NCBI RefSeq assembly: GCF_026210795.1
Contig: NC_089446.1
Coordinates: forward strand, 1,827,001 to 1,891,000
Source of the DNA: Rhizophagus irregularis
Taxonomy: Eukaryota > Glomeromycota > Glomeromycetes > Glomerales > Glomeraceae
DNA length: 64,000 nt
Direction: 5' to 3'
The number at the start of each line of letters is the position of its first letter. Position 1 is the first letter of the stretch. The notes beneath the pieces are model-generated. The model did no database searches and was not told the origin of the DNA. It was given only the letters and a program-made list of their open reading frames with translations. Positions 33,731 to 44,655 of the stretch are shown one piece after another. The translations under genes were made by a program, and so were the position numbers.

Positions 33731-33798
33731 ATCCCGAAGGTTCGATGGTAGAGCATATGATTCAATCATAAGGTGCAGGTTCAACTTCTACTTGGAAC
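33731..33798 (+). tRNA. tRNA-like sequence, copy 2 (anticodon loop TCA)
   Basis: Same length and layout as the copy at 33251. Acceptor arms ATCCCGA and TTGGAAC have two mismatches. The D arm is GTTC-GATGGTA-GAGC and the T arm GCAGG-TTCAACT-TCTAC. The anticodon arm is ATG-ATTCAAT-CAT. Several differences from copy 1 are paired (T-A to C-G in the acceptor, ACA/TGT to ATG/CAT in the anticodon stem). Confidence 0.4.
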
Positions 33799-34009
33799 AA
33801 TAGCCAATTCGTATTTGCTCTTTTGTAGATGCTTTGATTCGAACTTGAAATTTGGATTTTTCTTTGTAGGTTACTTCTGATTTATTGATTTTCTTTTTTA
33901 TAGGTACTTTTGATGTTCGCTTTTGATTTTCTTTTTGTAGGTTTTTTTTGACAATTTTTTTTTATAGACCACTTCGGTTCCAATATTTCAGGTTTTTTTA
34001 GGTAGTTCT

Positions 34010-34627
34010 TTCGGTAATATTAATAACAAACGGTTATTAATAACTATTCTTTCTTTTTTTTTAAGTTCGGTGGACTTCCAAATTCTGAAGATCGGAAAAA
34101 AACCAAGATTCGTAAGTATATACGAATCTTGGTTTATTTTTTTGTTTTTTTTTTAATTTTATTAATGAATGGTTACTAATAACTATTCTTTTCTTTATTT
34201 TTTTAGGTTCAGTGGGCTTCCAAAAAATGAAAACCCAAAGATTCGTAAGTACAAGTACAAATCTTACTTTTTTTATTTTTTTAAAAAGAATATTATGAAC
34301 GGTTATTAATGACCATTCTTTTCTTTATTTTTATAGGTTCGGATGGACTTTTGAGTTCCAAAAATGGAAAAAACTAAGATTCGTAAGTATACATGAATCT
34401 TGGTTTTATTTTTTATTTTTTTAAAAAATATTATGAACGGTTTATACTAATAGCTGTTCTTTTCTTTTTATAGCTTTGGGTGGCCTTTCAATTTCCGAAG
34501 AACAGAGAAACCAAGATTCGTAAATAAATACGAATCTTGATTTATTTATTATTATTTTTTTAAAAAAAATATTATGAATGGTTACTAATAACTGTTCTTT
34601 TCTTTTTTTAGGTTTCTGTGGGCTTCT
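34010..34627. repeat. Tandem palindromic array with exon/intron-like borders, left block
   Basis: Five units of about 110-140 bp. Each has GAACGGTTATTAATAACCATTC-type palindromes (written in halves: GAACGGTTA, TAACCATTC), a polyT-TTTTTAGGTTC acceptor-like border, an exon-like GGTGGGCTTCCGAAGAACAG piece, and AAGATTCGTAAGTA...TACGAATCTT, a second palindrome that contains a GTAAGT donor. The array continues after the inserted element at 35725. Confidence 0.75.
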
Positions 34628-35724
34628 AGGACCCCAAACAATATATATAAAGGTAGGTTTTGAGTTTGCTTAACCAACATATAAAAATTTTTCCTATGTG
34701 AGATTTATTATTGCTTATTTGATAACATAATTTTTAAATAGTCAGATATAATTATGCATAGCAGAGTATTAAATTATTAATAGTCAGATATATATTTGTG
34801 TAGCAGGATAGAATTTTTTAATATATATATATAATATAATATATATTTACATTTTCACATTAAAAAAATCTAATAAAATATGTAAACAAAATTATAAACA
34901 TGTTTGTATAAAAAAAATTTACTATTTTTAATACTAAGAATAAGTTAATTGTATATGTAATACAGGAAACATTTTTAGACGTGATCGTGTACTGTGTTTT
35001 TGATAAAACAAATACGCATCTGCGTAATATTAAAATCATAAATCATATACGTGTCCGTGTAATATTTAAAAAATATATATTTAAAATGAGAGCAATGGGT
35101 GGATGGGAAGGGAAAAATAAGTGTTTTTCTGTTTTTTTATAATTTTACACTATAATTTTTGTAATAATCAATAAAAGTTATTTCATTTTTACTTAGAAAA
35201 TTTTTTAAAAATATTTTTTTTGACAAATTTTACAGTAAATTTTAAAAATAAAAATTCCGCGTATTGGTAGCGTTACAAAAAACATGAATAAATCCATAAA
35301 TATCTATTCAATCATAATAAAAATTTATATATAAGTAGATTCGAACCTGCTGAACAACTTTACTTAAGAAGATTTTGGATGTTTCCTTTGACTAAAGTGC
35401 CTAAATTACGCTCTGAAGTCACAGAACAGATATACGAAATATTAATAAGAAACATTTATAAGTTGTAATATTACAAAAAAATAATAATAGCTTTATTCAT
35501 ACATTATTTCAAAAATTTTTGTTTTTTTAGTTTTTTTTATATACATATTTTATAAAAAAAATTATATATAAATATATATATGTCATAAAATAAGTTGCTT
35601 AGCAGTGTAAAAAATTTATGGGTTAGATAAAAGTTTGCTTAGCAGACATGAAAAATATTTGCTTATTGACCTTAGTAAATTTTGAATTTTTTATCTGACC
35701 TATATATATATTGTTCGGGGTCCT
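34628..35724. mobile_element. 1.1 kb inverted-repeat element with 6-bp duplication
   Basis: The ends AGGACCCCAAACAATATATA and, inverted, AGGACCCCGAACAATATATA are terminal inverted repeats. The element is flanked by GCTTCT on both sides (34622-34627 and 35725-35730), an exact 6-bp duplication, and interrupts the GGGCTTCTGAAGAACA segment of the surrounding array. The interior is A+T-rich with repeated GTTTGCTTAGCAG / GTTTGCTTAACCA steps near both ends. No gene. Six-base duplications and AG-starting ends are known for Polintons and a few other superfamilies; with no gene inside the family stays open. Confidence 0.75.
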
Positions 35725-36180
35725 GCTTCTGAAGAACAAAAATCCAAAGATTCATAAGAATTTTTATTTTTTTCCTTTCTTTGTTTATTATTACAAACGG
35801 TTTATTAACCGTTCTTATATTTTTTTTTATAAGTTAAGGTGGGCTTATGAGTTTCCGAAAAATAACGAAAAATTAAGATTTGTAAGTAACTATGAATTTT
35901 GATTTTTTATTTTTTTTAAAAATATTATGAACGGTTTCTAACTGTTCTTTTTCTATTTTTTTTAGGTCTTGGGTGTCTCAGATGGGCTTCTGAAGAACAG
36001 AATACCCAAAGATTCATAAAGACGGTACGAATCTAACTTTTATTTATTTATTTTATTATGAACAGTTTCTAACCGTTCCTTTATTTTATTTTTTAGGTTT
36101 CGGGTTGACTTCCGAAGATCAGAAGAAAAGGAACCAAGATTCGTAAGTAAGTACAAATCTTGGTTTATTTTTTTTTATCA
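35725..36180. repeat. Tandem palindromic array, right block
   Basis: Three to four further units of the array at 34010: AAACGGTTTATTAACCGTTC (about 35795), AACGGTTTCTAACTGTTC (about 35930) and AACAGTTTCTAACCGTTCC (about 36061), each followed by polyT-TTTTAGGT and an exon-like piece ending in a GATTCGTAAGTA or GATTCATAA step. Confidence 0.7.
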
Positions 36181-36364
36181 TATCAGCTAATCAAAAAAGT
36201 GCCCTAATTTTTTTAGGGGGTAATTAAAAGTTATATAAATTTTACTATAAATAGATTATCTTTTACGTATTTTAATTGGTTATAATAATAAATATATATT
36301 TTTTATTGGGAATTTATGTGTTCATACTTTTAAGATGTAAAAAAATTTTGATTAAAAAAAATCT

Positions 36365-38598
36365 TTGAAAAAAAAAATGGAAAATAGTGACCAACTATTT
36401 AAAAGAAAAAATCCCACTGAAATTCATAACTATCCTAAGAAATCTATTATTCAATATTCTGAACCTGGACGAAGCTATACCTATAAAATTATTGAAGAAG
36501 GATATTATCCACCTGCTACTTATCTTAAATATACAAAAGGTCAAAGTTTTCGAATTCCTGATAATTATGAAGTTGAAACTAGTTGGGGAAAACCTAAGAA
36601 ATTACAAACAGTCAGGTGTTTAATTAAATATGTGGAAAAAATTCAATACCATGTAAAGTCAGAAAAATCAAGTTCAGATGCAGCAGTTTTATATGCTAAG
36701 GTATATATAATTAATCTGTTAATTTGTTTTATTAATTTAAATTTGTTATTAATGTAATAAATAATTTTTTAAATTAGGCTTTAAATCCAGAAAAAAAAAC
36801 GCGTTATTCAGGACCACATTTTTTTGGTCTTTATTTAGAAGTACTTCAACAAGTAAGAGATAGTCATCAGCGAGCAACAATTTTAAAATAATTTGATAAT
36901 TTAACTTCAACTGGACAAAATAATTGAGTAAAAAAAATTGCAAATTCTGTATGTACAATATTTGATCAAGTGGTGAAAGAAAATTGTTATTTAAAGAATA
37001 ATCCCAATTTAAAGTCTATTGAATTTAATATTAAAGAAAAATCTTTTCATTTTAGCATTGGTGAGGAAAATAATGAAGAAACAAAATGGAAAGCAAGAGC
37101 TGCTGTTCAAGTATGTGATAAAAGTCAAATAACGTGTGAAAGTTATAGAACTTTAGCTTCAATCAGTCAAGATTTACCACGTGAATGGAAAGTTTCTGCA
37201 GAAAGAAAAGAAATTACTCATGAAATGAAGGAAATTATACCAATTTCGCTTGTAAATTTAGAACCATCACTACCCAATGATCCTGTAAATTCAGAAATAC
37301 ATATTAATAATTCAGATGTTATTGATAATGTGCAACAATCAATTGGAAAAGGAGGAAGACGAGATATTATTAACATTTTAAAATATTTGATACCAGGTCT
37401 TCTTAAAAGAAAAGTATTGGATATAACAAATCCTATAATTCATTTACGAATTTCTGGTGATAGGCGTAATGTAAGAAGAAAGGTTAAACAAGTAATGGTC
37501 ACGTGTTCAATTCTTAATGATATTGATAATTTGCATCAGCCAGAAAATCATTACACTATAGTTTTATATCCTGGCATTGAAAAATATGAAACTTTACACA
37601 TTATATTGGATCCATTAATTGTAGAATTGAGAAAGTTAAAAGAAGAAGGATTAGAATATGATCAGGGTGTAAAATGGAAGATTGAATTGTATTTTTCGTC
37701 AGATTGGAAGTTTTTGGCAATTTGCTTGGAGATAAATGCAGCAAATAGCAAGTATTTTTGTCCATGATGCGAAGTATCAAAAGAGCAAAAGGGTGATTTC
37801 TTATATAAATGGACTATTAGTAAAAGTATAGATCAAATTTGTTTAGATCATACATTTTATAAAGGCCATATTTGATCAGCAATCTTTGATATGATTCCGT
37901 TACAAAATTGGATTCCAGATGAGCTGCATGTAATGTTACGCATTACAGATGTTCTTTGACGGCTAGTAATTGATGAGCTTAAATCTAGAAACACGTAGAA
38001 AGATAAAGCAAGAGCTGTAATAGTTGAAGAAATAAGATATATTAATGTTAAATTTCATTTTTGGCTTGAAATAAATTCAACTAATTGGCAATACACTTCT
38101 TTAACGGGGCAGGATAAATTAGCCATTCTACAACATTTCAATTTAGCTAAACTTTTACCAACTTCTAGAGCAACCCAAATTTGTAATTTGTGGGATAATT
38201 TTTATTTACTTCACAAGGCAATGAAAGATCCAAAGACGAATGCTTCAGAGTTTTCTAATAGTGCAATTGCATGGTTGCATCAATTTTTGGATTCCAACTA
38301 TTTTTATCAGGCGAGTGACATAACGCCATATATGCATGTTTTGGTATACCATATCCCAGAAATGATACGCATTCATCACCATTTTGGTTTATCTGCATTT
38401 TCGTGCTCAGCAGTTGAAAACAAAAACCACCAATAAGTTTTATTTTTCTTTAAAAAAACAACAAAAGATGGCGGTAATGGAAAAGAAAGAAAATCAGCAA
38501 TTGTAAATATACTTGAACATGAAAATAGGCTTTTATATTTTAATATTCATGATGAAATTGATTCAATTCAATTACCAAAACGTTTACGCGTCAAGTAA
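36365..38598 (+). pseudogene. DDE transposase of a DNA transposon, decayed by stops
   Basis: Exon 1 (36365-36700) ends at a GTATAT donor; the intron is 36701-36777; exon 2 (36778-38598) keeps one frame for 1.8 kb. It holds SGDRRNVRRKVKQVMVTCSI, YFSSDWKFLAICLEINAAN, CP-stop-CE, WIPDELHVMLRITDVL and AFSCSAVENKNHQ. These look like the D, D and E regions of a transposase whose second Asp sits in a DELHxxLRI motif. I cannot fix the superfamily (KDZ-like and RAG1-like are candidates). Stops in frame: TAA 36889, TGA 36925, 37765, 37873, 37957, TAG 37996, TAA 38434. No frameshift is needed. Confidence 0.65.
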
Positions 38599-38859
38599 AT
38601 TATTTCATATTAGAATTGAGAATAAAAAATATAGAGAAAAAAAGGAAAACTAAGTCACAGAAAAAAGTATCATTGCGATATAAGTACTCATGTATTTTTT
38701 AATAAAATATCATGTATTCTAATGAATTATAATAAATTTCAAAGATCTTAGTTTATTTGAAATGATTTTTTATTTAATTTTTTTTTAAAAAATATATTTA
38801 TTACATTAATTTCGCTATTTCTATGTTAAATGTTTGTTTTCACATTTTCTTATCATATA

Positions 38860-39749
38860 CAGTCAACTCCCTCTATAGTCACTCCCATTATAGTCACAAT
38901 CTATCTATAGTCACTATCACACCTATCCTCAAAAATCTTATATTAAAAAGAACCATTTATAATCACAGTTATATAAAGAATATATTAAATAACTTGGCAT
39001 CTAATAATCGTACAAAGATGTACCATAGCTTGTTAGAATCGTCTCACTGAGACAAATCGAATGGTGGTAGTTTTATCCTTTCATGACCACTGGCTGATGA
39101 GTTATTCAACAAAATGTTAAGCATCGGCATTATTATATTTCTTGATTTACGTTTACTGCGCCATTTAACGTTTTGCTGAATTTCTCGGTACCTAGTGATT
39201 ATAAAAAGGCGATTAATAGCTCGTTGGAATCCCCTCATCAAGACGAATCGAATGGTGGTAAGATCATCTCTCTGTGATCAATATTGACGGAGTTACTACT
39301 TAAAAACCATTTAATATTTTTTAATTTCGGAAATTGATCTAGTGATTGGATTTCGATGTATTTTATACCATTAGATTCGTCGCATCAAGACGAATCGAAT
39401 GGTAGTAAGATCGTCTCTCTAGGATCAATATTGGCAGAGTTATTACACAAAAACCATTAATATTTTTTTAACTTCAGAAATTAATCTAGTGATTGGATTT
39501 TGATGTATTTTATACCATTAGAACCGTCTCATCGAGACGAATCGAGTGGCGGTAAGATCATTTCTCTACGATTAATATTGGCTGAGTTACGATACAATAA
39601 AGTTTTAAGTATAATTTTGGCTAAAATTATGTTAATTTTTGGCCGGAATTATGATATACTAATATAAGAAATTTTTTATATAGTCACATCTCTTTATAAT
39701 CACCAAATATGGACTGTCCCAAATGTGTGACTATAAAGAGAGTTGACTG
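38860..39749. mobile_element. pogo-like MITE, 890 bp, TA duplication
   Basis: The left end CAGTCAACTCCCTCTATAGT and the right end, inverted, CAGTCAACTCTCTTTATAGT are terminal inverted repeats, flanked by TA on both sides. More AGTCAC/GTGACT steps sit subterminally. Inside are four tandem copies of a module of about 150 bp with AAGACGAATCGAATGGTGGT and TAAGATCGTCTCTCTACGAT. The CAGT...TA pattern is that of pogo/Tc1-mariner relatives. No transposase. Confidence 0.8.
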
Positions 39750-39799
39750 TACACCTTTTGATTTTGATATTTCTATATACTATATTTCTATATATTAAT

Positions 39800-40530
39800 T
39801 GAGATATTCTATAACTCTTGTGCGTAAAATTGTAAATTTTATAAAAACAAATCCTGATGAATATATAATATTACGTACATCTGACTTTGATTTTCTTTTC
39901 CAGCCAATAATAATTTGCACAGGTCTTGGTTTGCGAGTTCGTTGCTTCCTAGCCTTTTCAGTGGTATTTATTAATGTATGATGTTGAAGAGGATCAGGTT
40001 TCTGAAGAGGATCTGACTCTTGACATTGGTATGATTCTTTAGAATCACATGGATTTGATGGTAATTAATATGATAAAATGAATGTTTTTTGATGATGTAA
40101 AAAATATTTAGCTCCCCAATTATCATCCCCTAAAATATGTGATAGAGTAGAGTAAGAATCAACGCCTTTAAACATACACTTATAATTCCCTGTTTTTGGA
40201 TAATAATTATGTATATGCCCTTTGAAAACACCAAAAAACTGACTCTCAGTACAGCTAATCATAATATAAACGTTACCAACATGCCTTGAATGTTGTTTTA
40301 GTTTTTCCTTTATATGATAAACCAAATTTGTCATGTCTTCTCAATTGCTTTTCCTGGTAAATCATATACAGTTGGTTTTACACTATTAGCATCTTTAATT
40401 GTTGCCATATGCCTTGTTAAACCCGAATTTCTTTTATAAATTTTCCCACATATTCTACATTCAAACTTGTTGCAAGGCGTGTTATTTGAAGTTGATAACA
40501 TAAGTACAAATCGTTCGGCAAATGTTGCTA
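39800..40530 (-). pseudogene. C2H2-finger protein remnant, minus strand
   Basis: Read from about 40530, the frame has NKFECRICGKIYKRNSGLTR then HMATIKDAN, a C-x2-C-x12-H finger, and ends at a TGA near 40338. In the next frame (40334-40065) comes YHIKEKLKQHSRHVGNVYIM, TESQFFGVFKGHIHNYYPKT and HILGDDNWGAKYFLHHQK. Further on, TRKPRPVQIIIGWKRKSKSD (about 39950-39890) looks like coding text as well. Probably the remnant of a repeat-borne or host zinc-finger gene; no function assigned. Confidence 0.4.
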
Positions 40531-40849
40531 TAAAAAATATAAAAATGAAAGTTTCTTAAGCGAAATATTTATAAAATTAACGCGTTTTTAAAAATAAAAA
40601 GCAACTATATTGATTTTTCTTCTAGTTACTTACTTGAAATTTATTGATAGATTCCTTGCTTAGTTGATGGGTTCCTTAGTGTTTTACATATTAAAGTTTT
40701 TTTTATTCAGGGTGTTCATAAAAATAGAATGGAGTTTTAGGGATTGACAAAAATTTTAAACCACTAGATCTTATGATTTGTGTTACACATAACAAAATTT
40801 AGTGATACAAAATCAGGCCCAATTTTTCCAATCAGCCGATATGTTATTA

Positions 40850-41208
40850 TTTTAGAACAGGTACTAACCGTTCCTTTCTTTTTTTATAGGTTCAGATGGA
40901 TTTCTGATGAATAGATGAACCAACGATGAATGGAGGAACCAAGATTCATAAATACGAATCTTAGTTTATTTATTTATTTATTTATTAATATTATAGAACG
41001 GTTACTAATAACCATTCCTTTCCTTTTTTTAGGTTTTGGCCTTTGGTTATTGGACATTAGATATATGGGTAAGTTTCAAAGTAAAACTTCGAAACTTTTT
41101 AAATAAAATTATTTTTTTTTAATTATTTTTTTAATTTTTTTTCTTCTATTTTGTAGAATTTGGCTTTCGGTTCTTGGGTTTGGATATATGGGTAAATTTC
41201 GAGTGCTA
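40850..41208. repeat. Palindromic array, distant block, and a second array
   Basis: Two units like those at 34.0 kb (GAACAGGTACTAACCGTTCC at 40855 and GAACGGTTACTAATAACCAT at 40995) run into a different tandem series. That series has units of about 110-130 bp with TTTTGTAGATTTCGACTTTC, GGTTCTTGGG, ATATATGGGTAAGTTTC and AAAACTTCGAAAC, and extends to about 41900. Confidence 0.6.
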
Positions 41209-41425
41209 CGGAAAGGAGTATGGTCAGGTCAGCGTGATGAGTAGAGTATGGAACTCTATGTGACAGTTTACTCAAGTGATAAATAACACGATGGGCCAAA
41301 CACGTGATTTGGAATGGGCCGAGATGCTATACATCACCTGCGTATGGTTCACACCCCTTATGTTACACACCGCAAAATGTCACCATACTCTACTCATCAC
41401 GCTGACCCGACTATACTCCTTTCTG
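41209..41425. mobile_element. Tc1/mariner-like MITE, 217 bp
   Basis: CGGAAAGGAGTATGGTCAGG and, inverted from the right end, CAGAAAGGAGTATAGTCGGG begin arms of 43 bp that continue TCAGCGTGATGAGTAGAGTA. TA lies on both sides. It is inserted in the TTCGAAGT-type tandem array. Confidence 0.8.
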
Positions 41426-42834
41426 TAATACCGGTAAATTTTGAAGTTAAAACTTTGAAACTTTTTTTAAAAACAAGTATTTTTTTAATTTTATTTTAAT
41501 TTTTTCTTCTATTTTGTAGATTTCGACTTTCGGTTCTTGGGCAAAGTGAAACTTCGAAACTTATTTTAAAAAAGGATTTTTTTTAAATTTTATTTTAATT
41601 TTTTTTTCTATTTTGTAGATTTCGACTTTTGGTTAGGCTTTAGATATATGGGTAAGTTTCCATTCTGGATTTTTGGTTGGGTAAGTTTTGAAATATTTTG
41701 AAACTTAAATTTTTTTTATTAAAAAATCAGTTTACTAACCGTTTCTTTATTTTTTTTTGTAGATTTGTCTTTGGATTTTTATTGAATAGGTAGGTTTTGA
41801 ATCATCAAAACTTTGACCTTTTTTTATTGTAATAATAACGGTTTACTAACCATTTCTTTTTTTTTTGTAGTTTCTCTTTTGTACTTTTGTCAGATAGAGT
41901 AAGTTGTAGATAATTTTGGATGAGTGGATGATGGTAGATAATGGTGGACGATGGATGGTGGATAATGGGTAGTAGATGACAATATATGGTGAATGGTAAA
42001 TGGTAAATGGTAAATGGTAAATGGTAGGTGTAAATAGACTGATACTGTAGAATGTAGATATTAGATATTTAATATGATAATTTTTAATATGTAATTTTAA
42101 TAAAGCGAAATAATAAAATTTAATCAATTGATTGTTATTACAAAATTAAAAATAAGCTAAATACATAAAATCATTAACAATTAGACAAAATTAGACTTAA
42201 TTTCGTCCAACATTTGGCAATTTGAAATTTGGACGAATGTCTAGTAAAAGTTGACGAATAGTTTATTTCCAATTTTTTAATGAATTTTTGCCAATTTGTG
42301 ATTGCCAACTGTGCAAATCATCCATAATAATTTTAACGATTTTTTTGGCAATGATTGGCCAAATTTAGACCAACTTTCGTCCAACATTCGTCAATTTGAA
42401 ATTTGGACGAAATGGACTATTCTGACCAATGCAAGATATGTAATAAAATGTATTTTTTTTGATTTGTAAATGAATTTTAAAAAAATTTCTTAATTTCTAT
42501 TAAAAAAAAGTCTTTAAACAAACCCCTAAAAACTTCTCAAACAAAAAACAATTTCTATTAAAAAATATTTCAAGTGTTTTTTAAAACAAACAAAAAAACT
42601 TTTTATTAAAAAATATTTTAAAAATTTTTTAAACAAAAAATAAAAAAAAACTTTAAACATATAAAAAAAAATTCTAATATTCATTAACATGAAAATCTTA
42701 CTTATAGTAAAAATCATTATTGTTATGCAAATAAAAATCTGACTTTTTGCGTAACTGCTATTTTAACTATTAAGAAATTACATAGTAAGTTTATACAAAA
42801 TTGGAGTATTATATGTATTCTTCAGGGTCCTGAT
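41426..42834. repeat. Tandem array remainder, TGGTAAA microsatellite and repeats
   Basis: The TAGATTTCGACTTTCGGTT units continue to about 41900. A TGGTAAA microsatellite (about five units) lies at 41996-42030. TTTCGTCCAACATTTGGCAA (42190) and TTTCGTCCAACATTCGTCAA (42375) are direct copies of a stretch of about 45 bp followed by TTTGAAATTTGGACGAA. The rest is A/T tracts without a gene. Confidence 0.5.
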
Positions 42835-43009
42835 GTGACTATAAAACTGGAAACATATTCAAGCACTCATGAAAGGAAATTATGGGTGAAGAGCCGTAGT
42901 GAATCTGAATATAATCTAGAAATCAGGAAAAATATACATTTCATCTTACTCAATAGTTTTGAGGAAAAATTCTACTCATTAACTAAGACACTTTTTCCAA
43001 ACTTTGATT

Positions 43010-43670
43010 CCAACTAAACCATACCTGATGCGAATGCTTGTGAAGTACAGTTAAATCAAAAACAATGAATTTTTGCTTACATAATGCCTTATCAATAATC
43101 TTAATTACGCTGCGCCAGTCATTAGCATATTGACACATAATTCTGACTAGCTCGTCTATAGTGCACGATCTGTTAAATAGGCAGATATATGTGAGATTTT
43201 TTCATATTATCTTTGGACAGTCAAAGTAACTCTAGAATACATATATAGAACTGATATTATAATGTTGTCCCTCAACAAAATAGGAGATGATTTTTTTCTG
43301 CACTTTTTTCAGATCAGCACATACATCTTTGAATATAGTTGCTGTACCTCTATCTGGCTGGAGAAAAAGAATCTACCTTAGGGATTTTATTAGGCTTCAA
43401 AGCTCAAAATGTAATATTTCACAATTATCTGGAATGCTGATTTGAAATACATATATTTCAACTTTTTGAATTAGTGGCTGATTAAAAGTAGATCATTACA
43501 CTTGATATAACACGTCTCTTCTTTCTTCTCATTAAATATTTGATAAAGCTTATTTCTGAGCACAAGATTAAGAACTTCATTAGTTTTTCCTGAATTAGTA
43601 TAACCACAAATCAAAAGAATAAAAGGTCATTAAAAAACATTTGAATATCCATTAAATTTTTGAGCATCTT
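43010..43670 (-). mobile_element. Second Polinton-type packaging ATPase, fossil
   Basis: On the minus strand the parts match, in order, those of the ATPase at 25151-25862: a P-loop [17 protein letters not shown] near 43610, a strand resembling TVIVFEDIC near 43345 ([16 protein letters not shown]), HYNISSIYV near 43275, and near 43150-43050 IDELVRIMCQYANDW with CKQKFIVFDLT. It is broken, with several breaks, and lacks any integrase nearby in the window. Divergence from the first copy is large at the protein level, so it comes from a different and probably older element. Confidence 0.6.
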
Positions 43671-43734
43671 AAATCTTGTTAATATAGTAAACAAGCCTTT
43701 CAACATATGTAAAAAACTTAGAAACAAGAAGAAA

Positions 43735-43847
43735 AAAGTGATATTTTGATTATATAGTAGTAGTTAAGTTAAATGGTGAGTAGTAGTTAGATTATATGGT
43801 GGTAAAAAAAAATACAGATAGTAAGAAAGATTATATAATGGTAATTA
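43735..43847. repeat. TTAGATTATATGGTGG tandem array, left part
   Basis: Irregular 18-24 bp units (TAGTTAGATTATATGGTGGT and variants) stand on both sides of the MITE at 43848, which therefore landed in an existing array. Confidence 0.5.
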
Positions 43848-44369
43848 CATCAGGAAATTTGTTTAGGCGTAATTTAGTGTAATATTTCGAAGGTGGTGTA
43901 AAATTTTGAAATATTACACTAAAAACGTAATATTACAAAAGTTTACGCTCTTAAATTTGAATAATTATAGTAATTTAAGAATATCTCGCTATCTACTGAT
44001 CTAATCAAGATGATCTATAGCTCATTGGAATCAGCTCATCAAGACGAATTGAATGGTAGCAAAATCGTATCTTTACGTTTAATAGATGACTTTCTATTAA
44101 TTTAAAACTTTACTGCATACTATAGAGCGTTCTATCAACTGTAGAAATGCGATTTTACTACCATTCGATCCATTTTGATAAGCTGATTCTAATGAGCTAT
44201 AGATCGTCTTGATTAGATCAGTAGATAGCGAGATATTCTTAAATTACTATAATTATTCAAATTTAAGAGCGTAAACTTTTGTAATATTACGTTTTTAGTG
44301 TAATATTTCAAAATTTTACACCACCTTCAAAATATTACACTAAATTACGCCTAAACAAATTTCCTGATG
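43848..44369. mobile_element. 522-bp CATCAGG MITE, copy 1
   Basis: The left end CATCAGGAAATTTGTTTAGG and the right end CCTAAACAAATTTCCTGATG form near-perfect inverted arms of more than 200 bp. TA is on both sides. Both arms contain CGTAATTTAGTGTAATATTT and the GACGAATTGAATGGTAG module. It is the same length as the copy at 46555. Confidence 0.9.
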
Positions 44370-44371
44370 TA

Positions 44372-44655
44372 AATTATATTATTTAGATTATATGGTAATA
44401 ATTAGATTATATTATTTAAATCATATAGTGGTATCTAGATTATATAGTGATATTTAGATCATATGGTAATATCCAGATTATATGGTGGTATTTAGATCAT
44501 ATGGTGATAATATAATCTAAAGCAAGTGGAATACTACCATATAATATAAATTATATTATATAGTGGTATCCTATTAATATAAATCAAAAAATATTAAAAT
44601 GCTGATTTTCAACATTTTGTTAAATATCTTATCAGCCAGTAATTATAAAAAAATA
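44372..44655. repeat. TTAGATCATATGGTGAT tandem array, right part
   Basis: The array from 43735 continues: TATTTAGATCATATGGTAAT, ATCCAGATTATATGGTGGTA and similar 22-24 bp units up to about 44580. Confidence 0.55.

Larger units (their letters stand above)
33100..33960. repeat. Tandem TTTTTTGTAGGT-unit array
   Basis: Irregular units of about 50-60 bp of the form TTTTTTGTAGGTCAGTTCAT followed by TTCGGTTTCCGGACTTGGAA. Every unit ends in an acceptor-like polyT-GTAG, as if exon starts had been tandemly copied. Two tRNA-like sequences sit within it. Confidence 0.6.

Noticed and set aside
35331-35430. Minus-strand tRNA-like stretch with CAGGTTCGAATC
   Set aside because: The B-box-like string is good but the T, anticodon and acceptor arms do not pair.
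36925-37957. TGA codons read as Trp (mitochondrial code) in the 36.4 kb transposase
   Set aside because: TAA and TAG stops are also present, spliceosomal-type introns surround it, and nearby host genes use TGA as a stop; mutational decay explains it better.
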